Assembly (NCBI GenBank): GCA_017849585.1
Contig: JAFIGT010000017.1
Location: 124,001-188,000 of the forward strand
From: Verrucomicrobium sp.
Lineage (GTDB): Bacteria; Verrucomicrobiota; Verrucomicrobiia; Methylacidiphilales; UBA1321
Direction: 5' to 3'
DNA length: 64,000 bases
Shown here in pieces: positions 16,529-25,857 of this stretch; the first letter of the stretch is position 1; each line of letters starts with the position of its first letter. Position numbers and translations under genes: made by a program. The notes under the pieces were generated by a model. It was not told the origin of the DNA. It made no database searches and saw nothing but the letters and a program-made list of their open reading frames with translations.

Positions 16529-18438
16529 GGCGTCTGATCTTTTCTTGCTGCGGCCTCCCGCTTATCCTTTTCGGCGCGGTCATGCTGCTTGGCGTAGACC
16601 CGGAGCATGGCGATGTCGCTCGGGTTGATGCCGCTGATGCGGGCGGCTTGGCCGAAGGTCTGGGGCTGAATCCTCTTCAGCTTGGTCCGCGCTTCGAACT
16701 TGAGACCCTTGACCTCGTCATAGTTCATCCAGGCCGGAATCGGCTGATGTTCGGACTGGCGCGACTTCTCGATATGGGCGAGCTCGCGGTCGATATACCC
16801 GGCGTACTTGATCTCGGTTTCGACTTGGACGGCCACGTCGGGATTGACCGATTGGAACTGGGGCGGGAGATCCTTCCAGCCGTAGTCCGGGCGTTTGAGG
16901 TATTGGGCCAGGTTCTGACCGATGCCGGATTCGTGCTGGGTGGAGGTCAAAATCGTGCGGACTTCCGCCATGCTCGCTTGTTTGGCCCGGACCCGTTCGA
17001 GCCGCTCCGTGCTGGCCAGACCGACCTCATGGCCACGTTCGGTCAACCGGAGGTCCGCATTATCCTGCCGGAGCAGGAGGCGATACTCGGCTCGTGACGT
17101 GAACATCCGGTACGGTTCCTGGGTGCCCTTGGTCACGAGATCATCAATGAGGACACCGATATAGGCTTCATGCCGACCAAGGATGAGGGGAGGCTTCGAC
17201 TGGACCTGTAGCGAGGCATTGATCCCGGCGATGAGACCTTGCGCGGCGGCCTCCTCGTACCCGGAGGTGCCGTTGATCTGCCCGGCAAAGAAGAGTCCAC
17301 CCACCCGTTTGGTTTCCAAGGAAGGGAGGAGCTGAGTCGGGGGCGCGAAGTCGTACTCCACGGCATAGCCCGCCCGCATGATCTCGGCATTCTGAAGGCC
17401 GGGGATCGAACGGATGAACGCGTACTGGACCTCGAACGGCAAGCTGGTCGAGCAGCCGTTCACGTAATACTCATCGGTGTGGCGGCCTTCCGGTTCGAGG
17501 AAAATCTGATGCCGCTCCTTGTCCGCAAAGCGCACCACCTTGTCTTCAAGGGAAGGGCAGTAGCGCGGGCCGATGCCTTGGATCACGCCGCAATAAAGTG
17601 GTGATTTATCCAAATTTTGTTTAATGACCTCGTGCGTTTCGGTCGATGTATACGTTATGTAACAGGGCAGTTGTTCCACGTGGAACATTCCGCCCTTCCA
17701 TTCGTTTAACGTGAAAATATCATCCGGATTTGCCTTCAAATGATCAACCATGAAACTGAAAGCCGGCGGCGGTTCGTCTCCCGGTTGGATCGTACACTGA
17801 CTAAAATCGATGCTCTTTTTGAGCAGGCGCGGCGGAGTCCCCGTTTTGAGCCGCTGCAGGTCAAGACCCAGATTCTTCAGCGACGCGGACAGCCCGCTGG
17901 CTTGATCGCCCATGCGACCCCCAGCGACGCTGTTCATGCCGACGTGCAGTAGTCCTTGCAGAAACGTGCCGGTGGTGACGATCACGGTCCGCCCCCGGTA
18001 GCTGACCCCCAGATTCGTGGAGACGCCGATCACCCGGTCGTTCTCGACTAAAATCTCCGCGATGCTTCCTTGTTTCAGATCGAGTCGTTCTTGCCGTTCG
18101 ATCGTGGCCTTCATCCGAAATTGATACGCCTTCTTGTCGCATTGCGCGCGGGGAGCCCGGGTGCTGGGGCCCTTACTCGCATTGAGCATGCGAAATTGAA
18201 TTCCGGTCGCGTCGGTGTTGATTCCCATCTCGCCGCCAAGAGCGTCGATCTCGCGCACGAGATGACCCTTTGCCAAGCCGCCGATCGCGGGATTGCACGA
18301 CATCTGCCCGATGGTGTCGAGGTTCATGGTCAACAGCAACGTCTCGCACCCAATGCGCGCCGCCGCCAACGCCGCTTCGATGCCGGCGTGGCCCGCCCCA
18401 ATCACAATCACGTCGTAAGGCTTCGGGTAGGTAAACAT
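16525..18438 (-). CDS. mnmG: tRNA uridine-5-carboxymethylaminomethyl modification enzyme MnmG (GidA)
   Basis: MnmG, with MnmE, installs the cmnm5 group on the wobble uridine of several tRNAs using FAD, NADH and methylenetetrahydrofolate. At 637 residues it has the family length. The FAD motif GAGHAG is at residues 14-19, followed by CNPAIGGLAKGHLVREIDALGG. The later signature GIGPRYCPSLEDKVVRF and the C-terminal RISGINPSDI helical domain are also present. It lies downstream of hisI and upstream of an overlapping acyltransferase gene. Confidence 0.97.
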   Translation of the reverse strand: MFTYPKPYDVIVIGAGHAGIEAALAAARIGCETLLLTMNLDTIGQMSCNPAIGGLAKGHLVREIDALGGEMGINTDATGIQFRMLNASKGPSTRAPRAQCDKKAYQFRMKATIERQERLDLKQGSIAEILVENDRVIGVSTNLGVSYRGRTVIVTTGTFLQGLLHVGMNSVAGGRMGDQASGLSASLKNLGLDLQRLKTGTPPRLLKKSIDFSQCTIQPGDEPPPAFSFMVDHLKANPDDIFTLNEWKGGMFHVEQLPCYITYTSTETHEVIKQNLDKSPLYCGVIQGIGPRYCPSLEDKVVRFADKERHQIFLEPEGRHTDEYYVNGCSTSLPFEVQYAFIRSIPGLQNAEIMRAGYAVEYDFAPPTQLLPSLETKRVGGLFFAGQINGTSGYEEAAAQGLIAGINASLQVQSKPPLILGRHEAYIGVLIDDLVTKGTQEPYRMFTSRAEYRLLLRQDNADLRLTERGHEVGLASTERLERVRAKQASMAEVRTILTSTQHESGIGQNLAQYLKRPDYGWKDLPPQFQSVNPDVAVQVETEIKYAGYIDRELAHIEKSRQSEHQPIPAWMNYDEVKGLKFEARTKLKRIQPQTFGQAARISGINPSDIAMLRVYAKQHDRAEKDKREAAARKDQTP

Positions 18439-18446
18439 AGGTGAGT

Positions 18447-18516
18447 GGGGCTCTGCCCCAGACCCCGCTAAAGGGGGTCACCCCCTTGGCAGGAGGTTTG
18501 GAGGATGGAATCCTCC
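18447..18516. repeat. Cluster of three GC-rich hairpins between hisI and mnmG
   Basis: Three palindromes follow one another: GGGGCTCTGCCCC (18447-18459), AAGGGGGTCACCCCCTT (18471-18487) and GGAGGATGGAATCCTCC (18500-18516). The composition is like the dispersed extragenic elements seen in many bacterial genomes. The cluster lies in the mnmG 5' leader on the minus strand and could also act in mRNA processing. Confidence 0.6.
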
Positions 18517-18538
18517 AATATTGTTTATTATCAATGAC

Positions 18539-18955
18539 TTATATATGTTCCGGCAGAATCGTCAGTTGGTTTTGGTTCAGGGCGCGGTAATAGCAGGTGT
18601 GGCGGGTGTGACCGTGAGAGTCCTTGGTGTGGCAGACTCCGGCCTGGCGGGGGCGGACGAGATAGAGCAGGCTGTTTTGCTCGCAATTCACGCGCACTTC
18701 CACGAGGTCGAGGTAATCGCCGGAGGTATCCCCTTTGATCCAAAGTTTATTGCGCGAGGTGCTCCAGAAGCAGGCGACCTGACGTTTCAGGGTTTCCTGC
18801 AGGGCGACCTCGTTGGCGTAAGCGAGCACGAGCACTTCCTTCGTCTCGGCATGCTGGACGATGACGGGCAGGACGGGGATGCCGGTGGCGGCGATCTTTT
18901 GGAGCTTGGTAAAATCGAGCGTCAGCTCGGAGCCTTCTTCAAGGTGGGTGGACAT
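18539..18955 (-). CDS. hisI: Phosphoribosyl-AMP cyclohydrolase-like protein (HisI), variant metal site
   Basis: HisI opens the adenine ring of phosphoribosyl-AMP in histidine synthesis. 138 residues from the ATG at 18955. The conserved frame is present: VLAYAN, FWSTSRNKLWIKGDTSG, C108H and TC121YYR (zinc cysteines). The usual Mg-binding D-C-D-x-D is replaced by N90-C-E92-Q-N94, so catalysis needs checking. A 28-residue upstream extension is possible but lacks domain character. It is followed by mnmG on the same strand; no other his genes are nearby. Confidence 0.8.
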   Translation of the reverse strand: MSTHLEEGSELTLDFTKLQKIAATGIPVLPVIVQHAETKEVLVLAYANEVALQETLKRQVACFWSTSRNKLWIKGDTSGDYLDLVEVRVNCEQNSLLYLVRPRQAGVCHTKDSHGHTRHTCYYRALNQNQLTILPEHI

Positions 18956-19243
18956 GATCGTGATTCGTTTCCTGATTCCTGTTTCCTGAGGCGAAGAATC
19001 GTTCCGGTGGGTGCAGGGCCGAAACCGATTTTCGCGCAAGCCACCCAGTCTACTACAAAACAGGGCCGGGGTGAAGTCAGATCTCCAGTGAGATGCCGCA
19101 CTTCGATTATGGCGAGAATCAGTCGTCTGCCAAAGTCTTAAATATTGTCAAGCTATCGAAGTTTTGATTACCTCATTGGCACGGAGCACGAGGTCATTCA
19201 ACCGGTGAGTTGGAAGGGTCGGCTTTTATGGGGAGCATGAGTT

Positions 19244-19918
19244 ATGGACGAAGCAAGTAAAACGAAAGCCCTTTGGGGGCCGCTGGAACATCAAATTTTG
19301 CAGGGGAACGGCATTGATATTGGTTGCGGCCCCGACCCGATTCTGCCGAATGTCCGGCGGTTTGATGTGGAGGATGGAGACGCGAACTGCATTACCCAAT
19401 ATGTTCATGAGCAATTCGACTTTGTTTTTTCCTCGCATTGCCTCGAGCACATGTTCGATCCCCAAAAAACGATTTTAGAATGGTGGCAATTGGTCAAGCC
19501 CGGCGGGCACCTAGTCTTTATCGTGCCGGATGAAGATCTCTACGAACAGGGCAGATTCCCCAGTACGTTCAATATCGATCATAAAGCGACCTTTACCCTT
19601 TCCAAACACCGGAGCTGGTCTCCCGTCTCGCACAATGTGCTCGACTTGGCTAATTCCCTGCCGAAGGGAAAGCTGATTAAGTTGGAACTGCAGGATATCG
19701 GCTACGACCGGAGGCTTCTCACGTTCGGATCGCCGCACGTTACCAATCCGATTATGTGGCTTGTGCTCCGGGTGTACCGTTGTATCCGGAGAAGAGTTTT
19801 CAATTACAAATACCGACTCCAGATGTTTGAGAAGCGGGAACCTCTCTACTTTCGCTGCGACCAGACGGTCGGAAAAGCGATGGCCCAAATTCAGTGCATC
19901 GTCCAGAAGCAGGCGTAG
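19244..19918 (+). CDS. Class I SAM-dependent methyltransferase
   Basis: 224 residues. Motif I is GIDIGCGPDP (near residue 23). An FDFVFSSHCLEHM motif and the post-II block LVKPGGHLVFIVPDED follow, typical of Methyltransf_11-like enzymes. The C-terminal part is basic and may contact membranes or an acidic partner. The substrate is unknown. It is a single-gene unit closed by a strong terminator shared with the convergent gene. Confidence 0.82.
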   Translation: MDEASKTKALWGPLEHQILQGNGIDIGCGPDPILPNVRRFDVEDGDANCITQYVHEQFDFVFSSHCLEHMFDPQKTILEWWQLVKPGGHLVFIVPDEDLYEQGRFPSTFNIDHKATFTLSKHRSWSPVSHNVLDLANSLPKGKLIKLELQDIGYDRRLLTFGSPHVTNPIMWLVLRVYRCIRRRVFNYKYRLQMFEKREPLYFRCDQTVGKAMAQIQCIVQKQA

Positions 19919-19928
19919 CGGATTGCTG

Positions 19929-19959
19929 AAAGACTCGCGCAAGGTCAGCGCGAGTCTTT
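19929..19959. terminator. Bidirectional terminator between convergent genes
   Basis: A perfect 12-bp stem (AAAGACTCGCGC 19929-19940 with GCGCGAGTCTTT 19948-19959) has a 7-base loop. It is flanked by A-rich sequence on the left and T-rich sequence on the right, and sits between stops at 19918 and 19964. Confidence 0.85.
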
Positions 19960-19963
19960 GCTT

Positions 19964-20290
19964 TCACCAAACGCCGCCCCATTTGCTGGGGAGAAAAAGG
20001 CGCGGGAGAAAGTACCACCACAACGAGCCGAGAATTCCCAAGATGAGACTTTGGGAAGAGAAGAGGGTGCTCAGGGCGGGATGATTCCAGTGGTCGAGCC
20101 ATGCATTGTAACCGCTCCACCAATCGCCCGGAAAATAGGCCAGCAACCACACCGGAAAATCGACGATCACCAAGGGAATCCAGATCAATTCGCGCTGGGC
20201 ATCATAGGTGTGCACCAACTGGTCGATGGTCCAGAAATAAAGCATCCCGTGGAGCACCACGCAACCGAGCCCAATTTGTTTGCTGATCAT
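19964..20290 (-). CDS. Small integral membrane protein, hypothetical
   Basis: 108 residues with about three hydrophobic segments (LGCVVLHGMLYFW, WIPLVIVDFPVWLLAYF, LILGILGSLWWYFLPRLF) and many Trp residues. I do not recognise a family. It converges on the methyltransferase gene and is 33 bases downstream of the next hypothetical gene, possibly in one unit with it. Confidence 0.6.
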   Translation of the reverse strand: MISKQIGLGCVVLHGMLYFWTIDQLVHTYDAQRELIWIPLVIVDFPVWLLAYFPGDWWSGYNAWLDHWNHPALSTLFSSQSLILGILGSLWWYFLPRLFLPSKWGGVW

Positions 20291-20323
20291 CTTAGGAAGG
20301 AGAAAATCTGGTAAGATACGTTT

Positions 20324-20674
20324 TTAATCAGCTCGAGACTTGATTGTCCGTAATTTCTTCAACCCACGTTCAAGAATTGAAACGTCGGTGGGTACCTTTG
20401 ATTTTGCAGTCCAATTATCGATGTAGCCTTTTCGGCCAAGTTCGAAGCCTTCAGCGTTTAAGTCGCTTATGAATAGTTTGAAGTCGTCGTGAATGACTCC
20501 ATCAACTGGGGTAAGTGGTCGGGTAGTGAGCTTGTTTTGATCAAGCCATTGCGCAAGAGCAAGGAGAGCTTGCCGAATTTCGGATTCGCTAAACACATGA
20601 GGAAATCCCGCTCTCCTATGAATGTCTTCGAATTCCAGTCTCATTTTATATCCCGTCAGAACACTATCACTCAT
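20324..20674 (-). CDS. Hypothetical protein, 116 aa
   Basis: A soluble 116-residue protein (MSDSVLTGYK...). It is mostly helical, with a charged C-terminal third ending KKLRTIKSRAD. The codon and base composition is more AT-rich than neighbouring uvrA, which may indicate transfer. No motif is recognised. An internal ATG at 20644 (MRLEFED) is an alternative start. It lies just downstream of uvrA, on the same strand, 39 bases after its stop. Confidence 0.5.
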   Translation of the reverse strand: MSDSVLTGYKMRLEFEDIHRRAGFPHVFSESEIRQALLALAQWLDQNKLTTRPLTPVDGVIHDDFKLFISDLNAEGFELGRKGYIDNWTAKSKVPTDVSILERGLKKLRTIKSRAD

Positions 20675-20713
20675 GGTTTCCCCCGTGCTTCAAAAGAGAC
20701 TGCATTTTGAATC

Positions 20714-23569
20714 CTACCCTTTGAGCATCTTCTTCAAAAAGCCGCCGGTGTAGCTCGTGGGATGGGCGGCGATGGCTTCGGGCGTTCCGGTAGCGACGAC
20801 GGTACCGCCGCCGTCTCCGCCTTCGGGACCGAGGTCGATGACATGGTCGGCGCACTTGATGATATCGAGTTGGTGCTCGATGATGATGAGCGTGTTGCCA
20901 GCGTTGCGGAGGCGGGTGAGCACTTCGAGGAGTTGCTCGATGTCGCCAAAATGGAGACCGCTGGTTGGTTCGTCTAAAATGTAAACGGTGCGGCCGGTGG
21001 CGCGTTTCGCGAGCTCTGCGGCGAGCTTGATGCGTTGCGCTTCGCCGCCGGACAGCGTGGTCGCCTGCTGGCCGAGTTTCAGGTAGCCGAGACCGACGTT
21101 GGCGAGCGCTTCGAGTTTGTCGTGCACGCCGGGGATATTGCGGAAGAAGTTGAGGCCGTCGTCGACGGTCATTTCGAGAATGTCGGCAATGTTGCGGCCC
21201 TTGTAGGTGATCTCGAGCGTCTCGCGGTTGAAGCGGCGGCCATTGCAGAACTCGCATGTGACGTAGACCGGTGGGAGGAAATTCATCTCGATCTTGATCA
21301 CGCCATCGCCTTCGCAATGTTCGCAGCGGCCCCCCTTCACGTTCGCGCTGAAGCGGCCGGGACCGTAACCGCGCACGCGGGCGGCGGGGAGTTGCGCGAA
21401 GAGATCACGGATGCCGTTGAACGCGCCGGTGTAGGTCAGCGGATTCGAACGCGGTGTGCGACCGATCGGTGTCTGGTCGATGACGACCACCTTGTCGACG
21501 TCGTTCAAGCCGTCGATGCCGTCATGCAGACCGGGTTTTTCCTTGCTGCCGTAAAAATGCCGGAACAAGGCGCGGCAGAGCACATCGTTGACGAGCGTGC
21601 TTTTGCCGGAACCGCTCACGCCCGTCACGCAGGTCATGAGGCCGAGCGGAAAACCGACGGTGAGGTTTTTGAGATTATTTTCCCGCGCGCCTTTCACCCG
21701 CAGCCAGCCGTTTTCCGGTTCATGCCGCACCTTGGGCGTGCGGATTTTCATCGTGCCGTTGAGGTATTGACCCGTGAGCGACCGCTCGGTGGCGATGACT
21801 TCCGCCACGGTCCCGGCCGCGACGATATACCCGCCGCGCGCACCGGCTTGCGGACCGAGATCGATCAAATAATCCGCCTGGCGAATGGTGTCTTCGTCAT
21901 GTTCCACCACGACCACTGTGTTGCCGAGATCACGCAGTTCGCGCAGCGTGGAAAGCAGCCGGTCGTTGTCGCGCTGATGTAGGCCGATGCTCGGTTCATC
22001 AAGAATATAGAGCACGCCCGTGAGTTTCGATCCGATCTGCGTGGCGAGCCGGATGCGCTGCGCTTCACCACCCGACAAGGTGCCGCTCTCGCGATTGAGC
22101 GTGAGGTAGCCGAGACCGACTTCTTCGAGGAAGCCGAGCCGAGCGAGAATTTCGTGCCGGATTTCGCCGCCGATTTTCTCCTGCGTCGGCGTCATCGGCA
22201 GCGACTTCAACCATGCGCTTGCGGCGGCAATCGAGAGCTGGCAATACTGCGAAATATTGAGCGCGGGTCCGGGGGGCGACTCCAGCGTGACCGAGAGCAT
22301 CTCCGGTTTCAACCGCGCGCCGTTGCACGCCTTGCACGTCTCGCGCCCCATGAAGGTTTGCAGGCGGTGGCGGGTGAGTTCGCTTTTGCTCGATTCGAAC
22401 AAACGCGTGAGCTGCAGCAGCACGCCCTCGAACGGACGCTCGATCAGCGTCATCCCGCCCTTGCGCGCCACGGGCAGGGGAATGCGTTCATCGCCGGAAC
22501 CGAAAATCATCGTGTGGCGAAACGCCTCGGGACACTCGCCCCACGGCGTGGCCATTGAGACGCGATAATGGTCCGCGATGGACTGGATCGTCTTTTCGTA
22601 GAGCGCGGCGATGGCGGGGTTCGAGCGGCGCCACGGCGCGATGGGCATTTCGTTCAGCGGCACTTCCGGCTCGGGCACAATCAGGTCCGGGTCGAAGACT
22701 TGTTCCGTGCCGATGCCGTGACAGACCGGACACGCACCTTGCGGGCTGTTGAAGGAGAAATGACGCGGCGTGAGTTCGCCGAAACGAAAGCCGGTCTCGG
22801 GATCGAAGTTCTGATTGCTCAGCGTCCACTCGAACGAGTTGGCATCCTTGTCGGTGCCGTAGATGCGCACCACGCCGCCGCCCGTGCGCAGGGCGAGTTC
22901 GATGGAATCGCTGAGTCGCGTTTTGATCGACTCGTTGGTTTTCAGGCGGTCGACCACCGCTTCGATGGTGTGCGCCTTCGCCTTGTCGAGGCGGGTAATG
23001 GTTTCGAGTTCGACGATCTTGCCGTCGATGCGCGCGCGAACGAAACCTTCGCGTTTGATCTTCTCGAGAATGTCGCGGAATTCGCCCTTCTCCAGCGTGA
23101 TGATCGGCGCGAGGAGATGCACGGGCGTGCCTTCTGGCAACGAAAGCACTTTGTCCACCATCTGTTGCACGGAGAATCGTTGCAGCGGTTTTCCGGTCTT
23201 CGGATGATGCGGCACGCCGAGGTGCGCGAAGAGGAGGCGCAGCAGGTCGTACACTTCCGTGGTCGTGGCGATGGTCGAGCGCGGATTGCCGCCGGTGGTG
23301 CGTTGCTCGATCGCGATGGCAGGCGAGAGGCCGTCGATAAAGTCGACGTCCGGTTTTTCCATCTGCTCGAGGAATTGGCGCGCGTAGGTGGAGAGGCTCT
23401 CGACGTAACGGCGCTGGCCCTCGGCGTAGAGCGTGTCGAACGCGAGCGACGACTTGCCCGAGCCCGACAAGCCGGTGATGACGGTGAGCTTGTTGCGCGG
23501 GATCGAAACCGAAATATTCTTCAGGTTATGCTGCCGGGCACCCCCGATCCGGATTTCCTCCATGGCCAT
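20714..23569 (-). CDS. uvrA: Excinuclease ABC subunit UvrA
   Basis: UvrA is the ABC-type damage sensor of nucleotide excision repair. 951 residues from the ATG at 23569. Walker A 1 is GLSGSGKS (33-40). The first zinc module has CPVCHG and CKACNG, and the first ABC signature is [12 protein letters not shown]. The second half has GVSGSGKST, a zinc finger (CEHCEGDG...CEFCNGRR), [12 protein letters not shown] and a final Walker [12 protein letters not shown] start six codons further upstream (23587) is possible, but [10 protein letters not shown] matches family starts. Mfd, which delivers UvrA to stalled polymerase, is at the left edge of the window. Confidence 0.97.
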   Translation of the reverse strand: MAMEEIRIGGARQHNLKNISVSIPRNKLTVITGLSGSGKSSLAFDTLYAEGQRRYVESLSTYARQFLEQMEKPDVDFIDGLSPAIAIEQRTTGGNPRSTIATTTEVYDLLRLLFAHLGVPHHPKTGKPLQRFSVQQMVDKVLSLPEGTPVHLLAPIITLEKGEFRDILEKIKREGFVRARIDGKIVELETITRLDKAKAHTIEAVVDRLKTNESIKTRLSDSIELALRTGGGVVRIYGTDKDANSFEWTLSNQNFDPETGFRFGELTPRHFSFNSPQGACPVCHGIGTEQVFDPDLIVPEPEVPLNEMPIAPWRRSNPAIAALYEKTIQSIADHYRVSMATPWGECPEAFRHTMIFGSGDERIPLPVARKGGMTLIERPFEGVLLQLTRLFESSKSELTRHRLQTFMGRETCKACNGARLKPEMLSVTLESPPGPALNISQYCQLSIAAASAWLKSLPMTPTQEKIGGEIRHEILARLGFLEEVGLGYLTLNRESGTLSGGEAQRIRLATQIGSKLTGVLYILDEPSIGLHQRDNDRLLSTLRELRDLGNTVVVVEHDEDTIRQADYLIDLGPQAGARGGYIVAAGTVAEVIATERSLTGQYLNGTMKIRTPKVRHEPENGWLRVKGARENNLKNLTVGFPLGLMTCVTGVSGSGKSTLVNDVLCRALFRHFYGSKEKPGLHDGIDGLNDVDKVVVIDQTPIGRTPRSNPLTYTGAFNGIRDLFAQLPAARVRGYGPGRFSANVKGGRCEHCEGDGVIKIEMNFLPPVYVTCEFCNGRRFNRETLEITYKGRNIADILEMTVDDGLNFFRNIPGVHDKLEALANVGLGYLKLGQQATTLSGGEAQRIKLAAELAKRATGRTVYILDEPTSGLHFGDIEQLLEVLTRLRNAGNTLIIIEHQLDIIKCADHVIDLGPEGGDGGGTVVATGTPEAIAAHPTSYTGGFLKKMLKG

Positions 23570-23667
23570 AACCCCCAAGCCTAGCACACGCGCCTAGCCC
23601 CCCGGCAAACTTTTACGTGGGAGGGAGATCTTATCGGATTGGGGTGGGGCGCCACGCTTTCAGGGCA

Positions 23668-23695
23668 CAAAAAAGGCGACCGGGAGAAGTCGCCT
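23668..23695 (-). terminator. Intrinsic terminator, minus strand
   Basis: The 7-bp stem AGGCGAC/GTCGCCT (23674-23680 with 23689-23695) is followed, read on the minus strand, by a run of six U. It lies 100 bases upstream of uvrA and downstream of menG, so it ends either a long menG 3' UTR or a separate small RNA. Confidence 0.75.
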
Positions 23696-23715
23696 GATTC
23701 GCCAGAAGCCGCAGC

Positions 23716-23790
23716 TCCTGAGAAAATGATGCGGGTGCTCGCCAAGGAGGTTGAGAGGTGGGGAGACCCCTCAGGAAACGAGCACCCGCA
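23716..23790 (-). ncRNA. Candidate structured RNA with pseudoknot-like pairing
   Basis: The uvrA-menG gap (23570-23965) has no solid gene but strong structure. A perfect 12-bp stem (23730-23741 with 23779-23790) interleaves with a 7-bp pairing TCCTGAG/CTCAGGA (23716-23722 with 23770-23776), an H-type pseudoknot order. An inner GC hairpin (GGGG...CCCC) lies near 23757-23770. Read on the minus strand, the block is followed by an intrinsic terminator, hence the strand choice; the plus strand cannot be excluded. It matches none of the RNA classes I know (SRP, tmRNA, RNase P, 6S). A 32-codon AT-rich frame at 23825-23923 (plus) is not convincing. Confidence 0.4.
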
Positions 23791-23965
23791 CGTGTGCCTT
23801 ATAGGAGTTAAGACACTACCCCTTATGAAAACGTTCAAAATCTTTTACGATTTTTGCAAGTCGAAGCCACAATTTCGTTTCAACTGGTTGGGTGTAATTT
23901 CTTCGAATTTTGCAAGTTATTGAAAATTAATGGAATACGGCGTAACACCGTGTTCAGGCAATCGG

Positions 23966-24658
23966 CTAGAGTGGAACTTGCCCCATATGCAGGGCCGCAA
24001 TGCCGAGCGTGAGATTCTGGTAGCGGACGGATTCGAATCCCGCCTCGCGCATCATTTCGGCGAGTTTTTCCTGCTGGGGGAAAGCCTCGATGCTTGTGCC
24101 GAGGTAATCATACGCGGCACATTCGGAGCCGAACCAGCCGGCAATCGTGGGGAGGATATGCCGCAGATACCAAAAGTAGGGGCGGTTCACGGGCCAGACC
24201 GGGTGGGAGAACTCCAGGATATAGACGCGACCGCCGGGGGCGAGCACGCGCCGCATCTCGCGCAGACCGGCGGCGCGATCCACGAGATTCCGCAGTCCAA
24301 AGGCGATGGTCAACGCGTCGAAACGTTGTTCGCCAAACGGCAGGCGCAGTCCGTCCGCCACGCAAAGAGGGCCGATCCCTTTTTTCTGCGCGACCTGCAA
24401 CATGGGCAGGCAAAAATCAGCGCCGAGACACGAGTGGGTGTAAGCCTTTCCTCGTTGGAGCGCGCGAAAGACGTCGCCGCTGCCGGTCGCGAGATCGAGG
24501 ACGCGAGCTGGTCGTTGCGCCCGCACGGCGCGGGTGAGTTGCCAGCGCCAATAAAGATCGTTCCCGCCGCTCAAAACCAAATTGAGCACGTCGTACCGCT
24601 CGGCGACTCGGCCAAACATACTTTGAATCGTCACAGCTTCCGGCGGCAGGGCACTCAT
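23966..24658 (-). CDS. menG: Demethylmenaquinone/ubiquinone methyltransferase MenG/UbiE
   Basis: This enzyme C-methylates the quinone ring in the last steps of menaquinone or ubiquinone synthesis. 230 residues from ATG 24658, which has a GGAG Shine-Dalgarno sequence. Signatures are FGRVAERYDVLN near the start, SAM motif VLDLATGSGDV, the NLVDRAAGLREMRRVLAPGG segment, and LEFSHP before a C-terminal helical lid. Which quinone is made cannot be told here. The gene is divergent from larE, and the gap contains repeat family A copy 1. Confidence 0.92.
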   Translation of the reverse strand: MSALPPEAVTIQSMFGRVAERYDVLNLVLSGGNDLYWRWQLTRAVRAQRPARVLDLATGSGDVFRALQRGKAYTHSCLGADFCLPMLQVAQKKGIGPLCVADGLRLPFGEQRFDALTIAFGLRNLVDRAAGLREMRRVLAPGGRVYILEFSHPVWPVNRPYFWYLRHILPTIAGWFGSECAAYDYLGTSIEAFPQQEKLAEMMREAGFESVRYQNLTLGIAALHMGQVPL

Positions 24659-24701
24659 ATCAACTCTCCCACCTTGGCCACTCTTTCTCCAACATTCAAG
24701 G

Positions 24702-24776
24702 CAACGTGACGTTGCATCCAGTACGCTCACGCGGAAAACCGGATATTTTTCGGCAACAATATTGGGTCCAGCGTCA
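24702..24776 (+). repeat. Dispersed repeat family A, copy 1
   Basis: This 75-bp element is about 85-90% identical to 41281-41355. It begins CAACGTGACGTTGCATCCA and ends TGGGTCCAGCGTCA, imperfect inverted ends like a miniature transposable or REP-type element. Its internal CGGCAACAATATTGGG block is conserved in both copies. It lies in the intergenic region between divergent menG and larE. Confidence 0.75.
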
Positions 24777-24831
24777 TCCTGGCTCCCAATAATCTAGCAC
24801 ATGGGCGCGAGATGTGAGATAATGGGAAGCG

Positions 24832-25626
24832 ATGCAACTCGAAGAAAAAGCGCGGGTCTTGCGGGCGGAACTGGAGTCGTTATCGTCATTGGTGGTGGCC
24901 TATTCCGGGGGTGTCGACAGCGCCTATTTGCTGCACGTGGCGCATGAGGTTTTGGGCGAGCGCGTGCATGGGATTTTGGCGGATTCGCCGAGTTTGCCCC
25001 GGCACGAACACGATGCCGCGATTGCCTTGGCGGCGGCCCGGGGGTGGCCCTTGAAAGTGATTGTCACGCACGAGTTGGAAAATCCCCTCTACGTCGCCAA
25101 CCCGGCCAACCGTTGCTACTACTGCAAGCAGGAGCTTTTCGACCGGCTGGACGACTACGCGCGTGAGCATCACGTGGCACGGTTGGCGTATGGTGAAAAT
25201 GCCGACGACGCGGGCGAATTTCGACCGGGCCAGATGGCTGCGAAGGAACTCGCCGTGCTCGCCCCTTTGCGCGATGCCGGGTTGACCAAGGCGGACATAC
25301 GCGAGCTCAGCCGCCGCGCCGGATTGCCCACGGCGGACAAAGCGGCGCAACCCTGTCTGTCGTCGCGCCTGCCGACGGGGCAATCGGTCACGCGCGAGGC
25401 CTTGGCACTGATCGAGGCCGGGGAAAAAGTGTTGCGCGAATCGGGCTTCCGCGTCTATCGGTTGCGGCATCTGGGCAATACGGCGCGCGTGCAGGTCGCA
25501 CCGGAGGAATTACCCCGGTTGAATGACGGCGCGTTGCGGCAATCGCTCGCGGCGGAGTTGAGCGCCCTAGGTTTTACCCAGGTGGAGTTTGACCCTGAAG
25601 GTTACCGCGGCGCGTCTCTGCGTTAG
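24832..25626 (+). CDS. larE: ATP-dependent sacrificial sulfur transferase LarE
   Basis: LarE donates sulfur from its own cysteine (or a cluster-bound sulfide in other variants) to build the nickel-pincer nucleotide cofactor of lactate racemase. 264 residues. The PP-loop SGGVDS is at residues 25-30. NRC95YYC98K follows, and PC175LSSR matches the position of the sacrificial Cys176 of Lactobacillus plantarum LarE. LarA, LarB and LarC are not in the window, so the cofactor's client enzyme is unknown. Confidence 0.92.
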   Translation: MQLEEKARVLRAELESLSSLVVAYSGGVDSAYLLHVAHEVLGERVHGILADSPSLPRHEHDAAIALAAARGWPLKVIVTHELENPLYVANPANRCYYCKQELFDRLDDYAREHHVARLAYGENADDAGEFRPGQMAAKELAVLAPLRDAGLTKADIRELSRRAGLPTADKAAQPCLSSRLPTGQSVTREALALIEAGEKVLRESGFRVYRLRHLGNTARVQVAPEELPRLNDGALRQSLAAELSALGFTQVEFDPEGYRGASLR

Positions 25627-25857
25627 GCGATCCGCGTGACGCTGACGCCTTCACAGATCGGCCTTTAGCTGATCCACAGTAAGCCAGAGACAATGATTCC
25701 GGGTTTGGGATCCGTTCTTCTTCTGGCTCCGTCACAAAAAAGTCACCTTTTTGACGAACTGTGCACGCATTTTGCTGCGATAGAAAACAGCAGCCCCTAT
25801 GGGCTGTGAGAACAGGAACACCAACCACGGAAAAACAAACCAGAAAGGAAACCGGCC

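Noticed and set aside
22568-23584. Long plus-strand open frame of 338 codons opposite uvrA
   Set aside because: It lies wholly antisense to a secure uvrA, has no recognisable motifs, and its composition is that expected from the opposite strand of a GC-rich gene.
23668-23860. Assignment of the structured block to 6S RNA, SRP RNA, tmRNA or RNase P RNA
   Set aside because: None of the conserved cores of these RNAs could be found. The pairing pattern is a pseudoknot rather than the long bulged hairpin of 6S RNA.
23825-23923. 32-codon AT-rich frame after the structured RNA block, with AGGAG upstream
   Set aside because: The spacing from AGGAG to the ATG is too long for a good start (about 20 bases), and the frame has no recognisable features.
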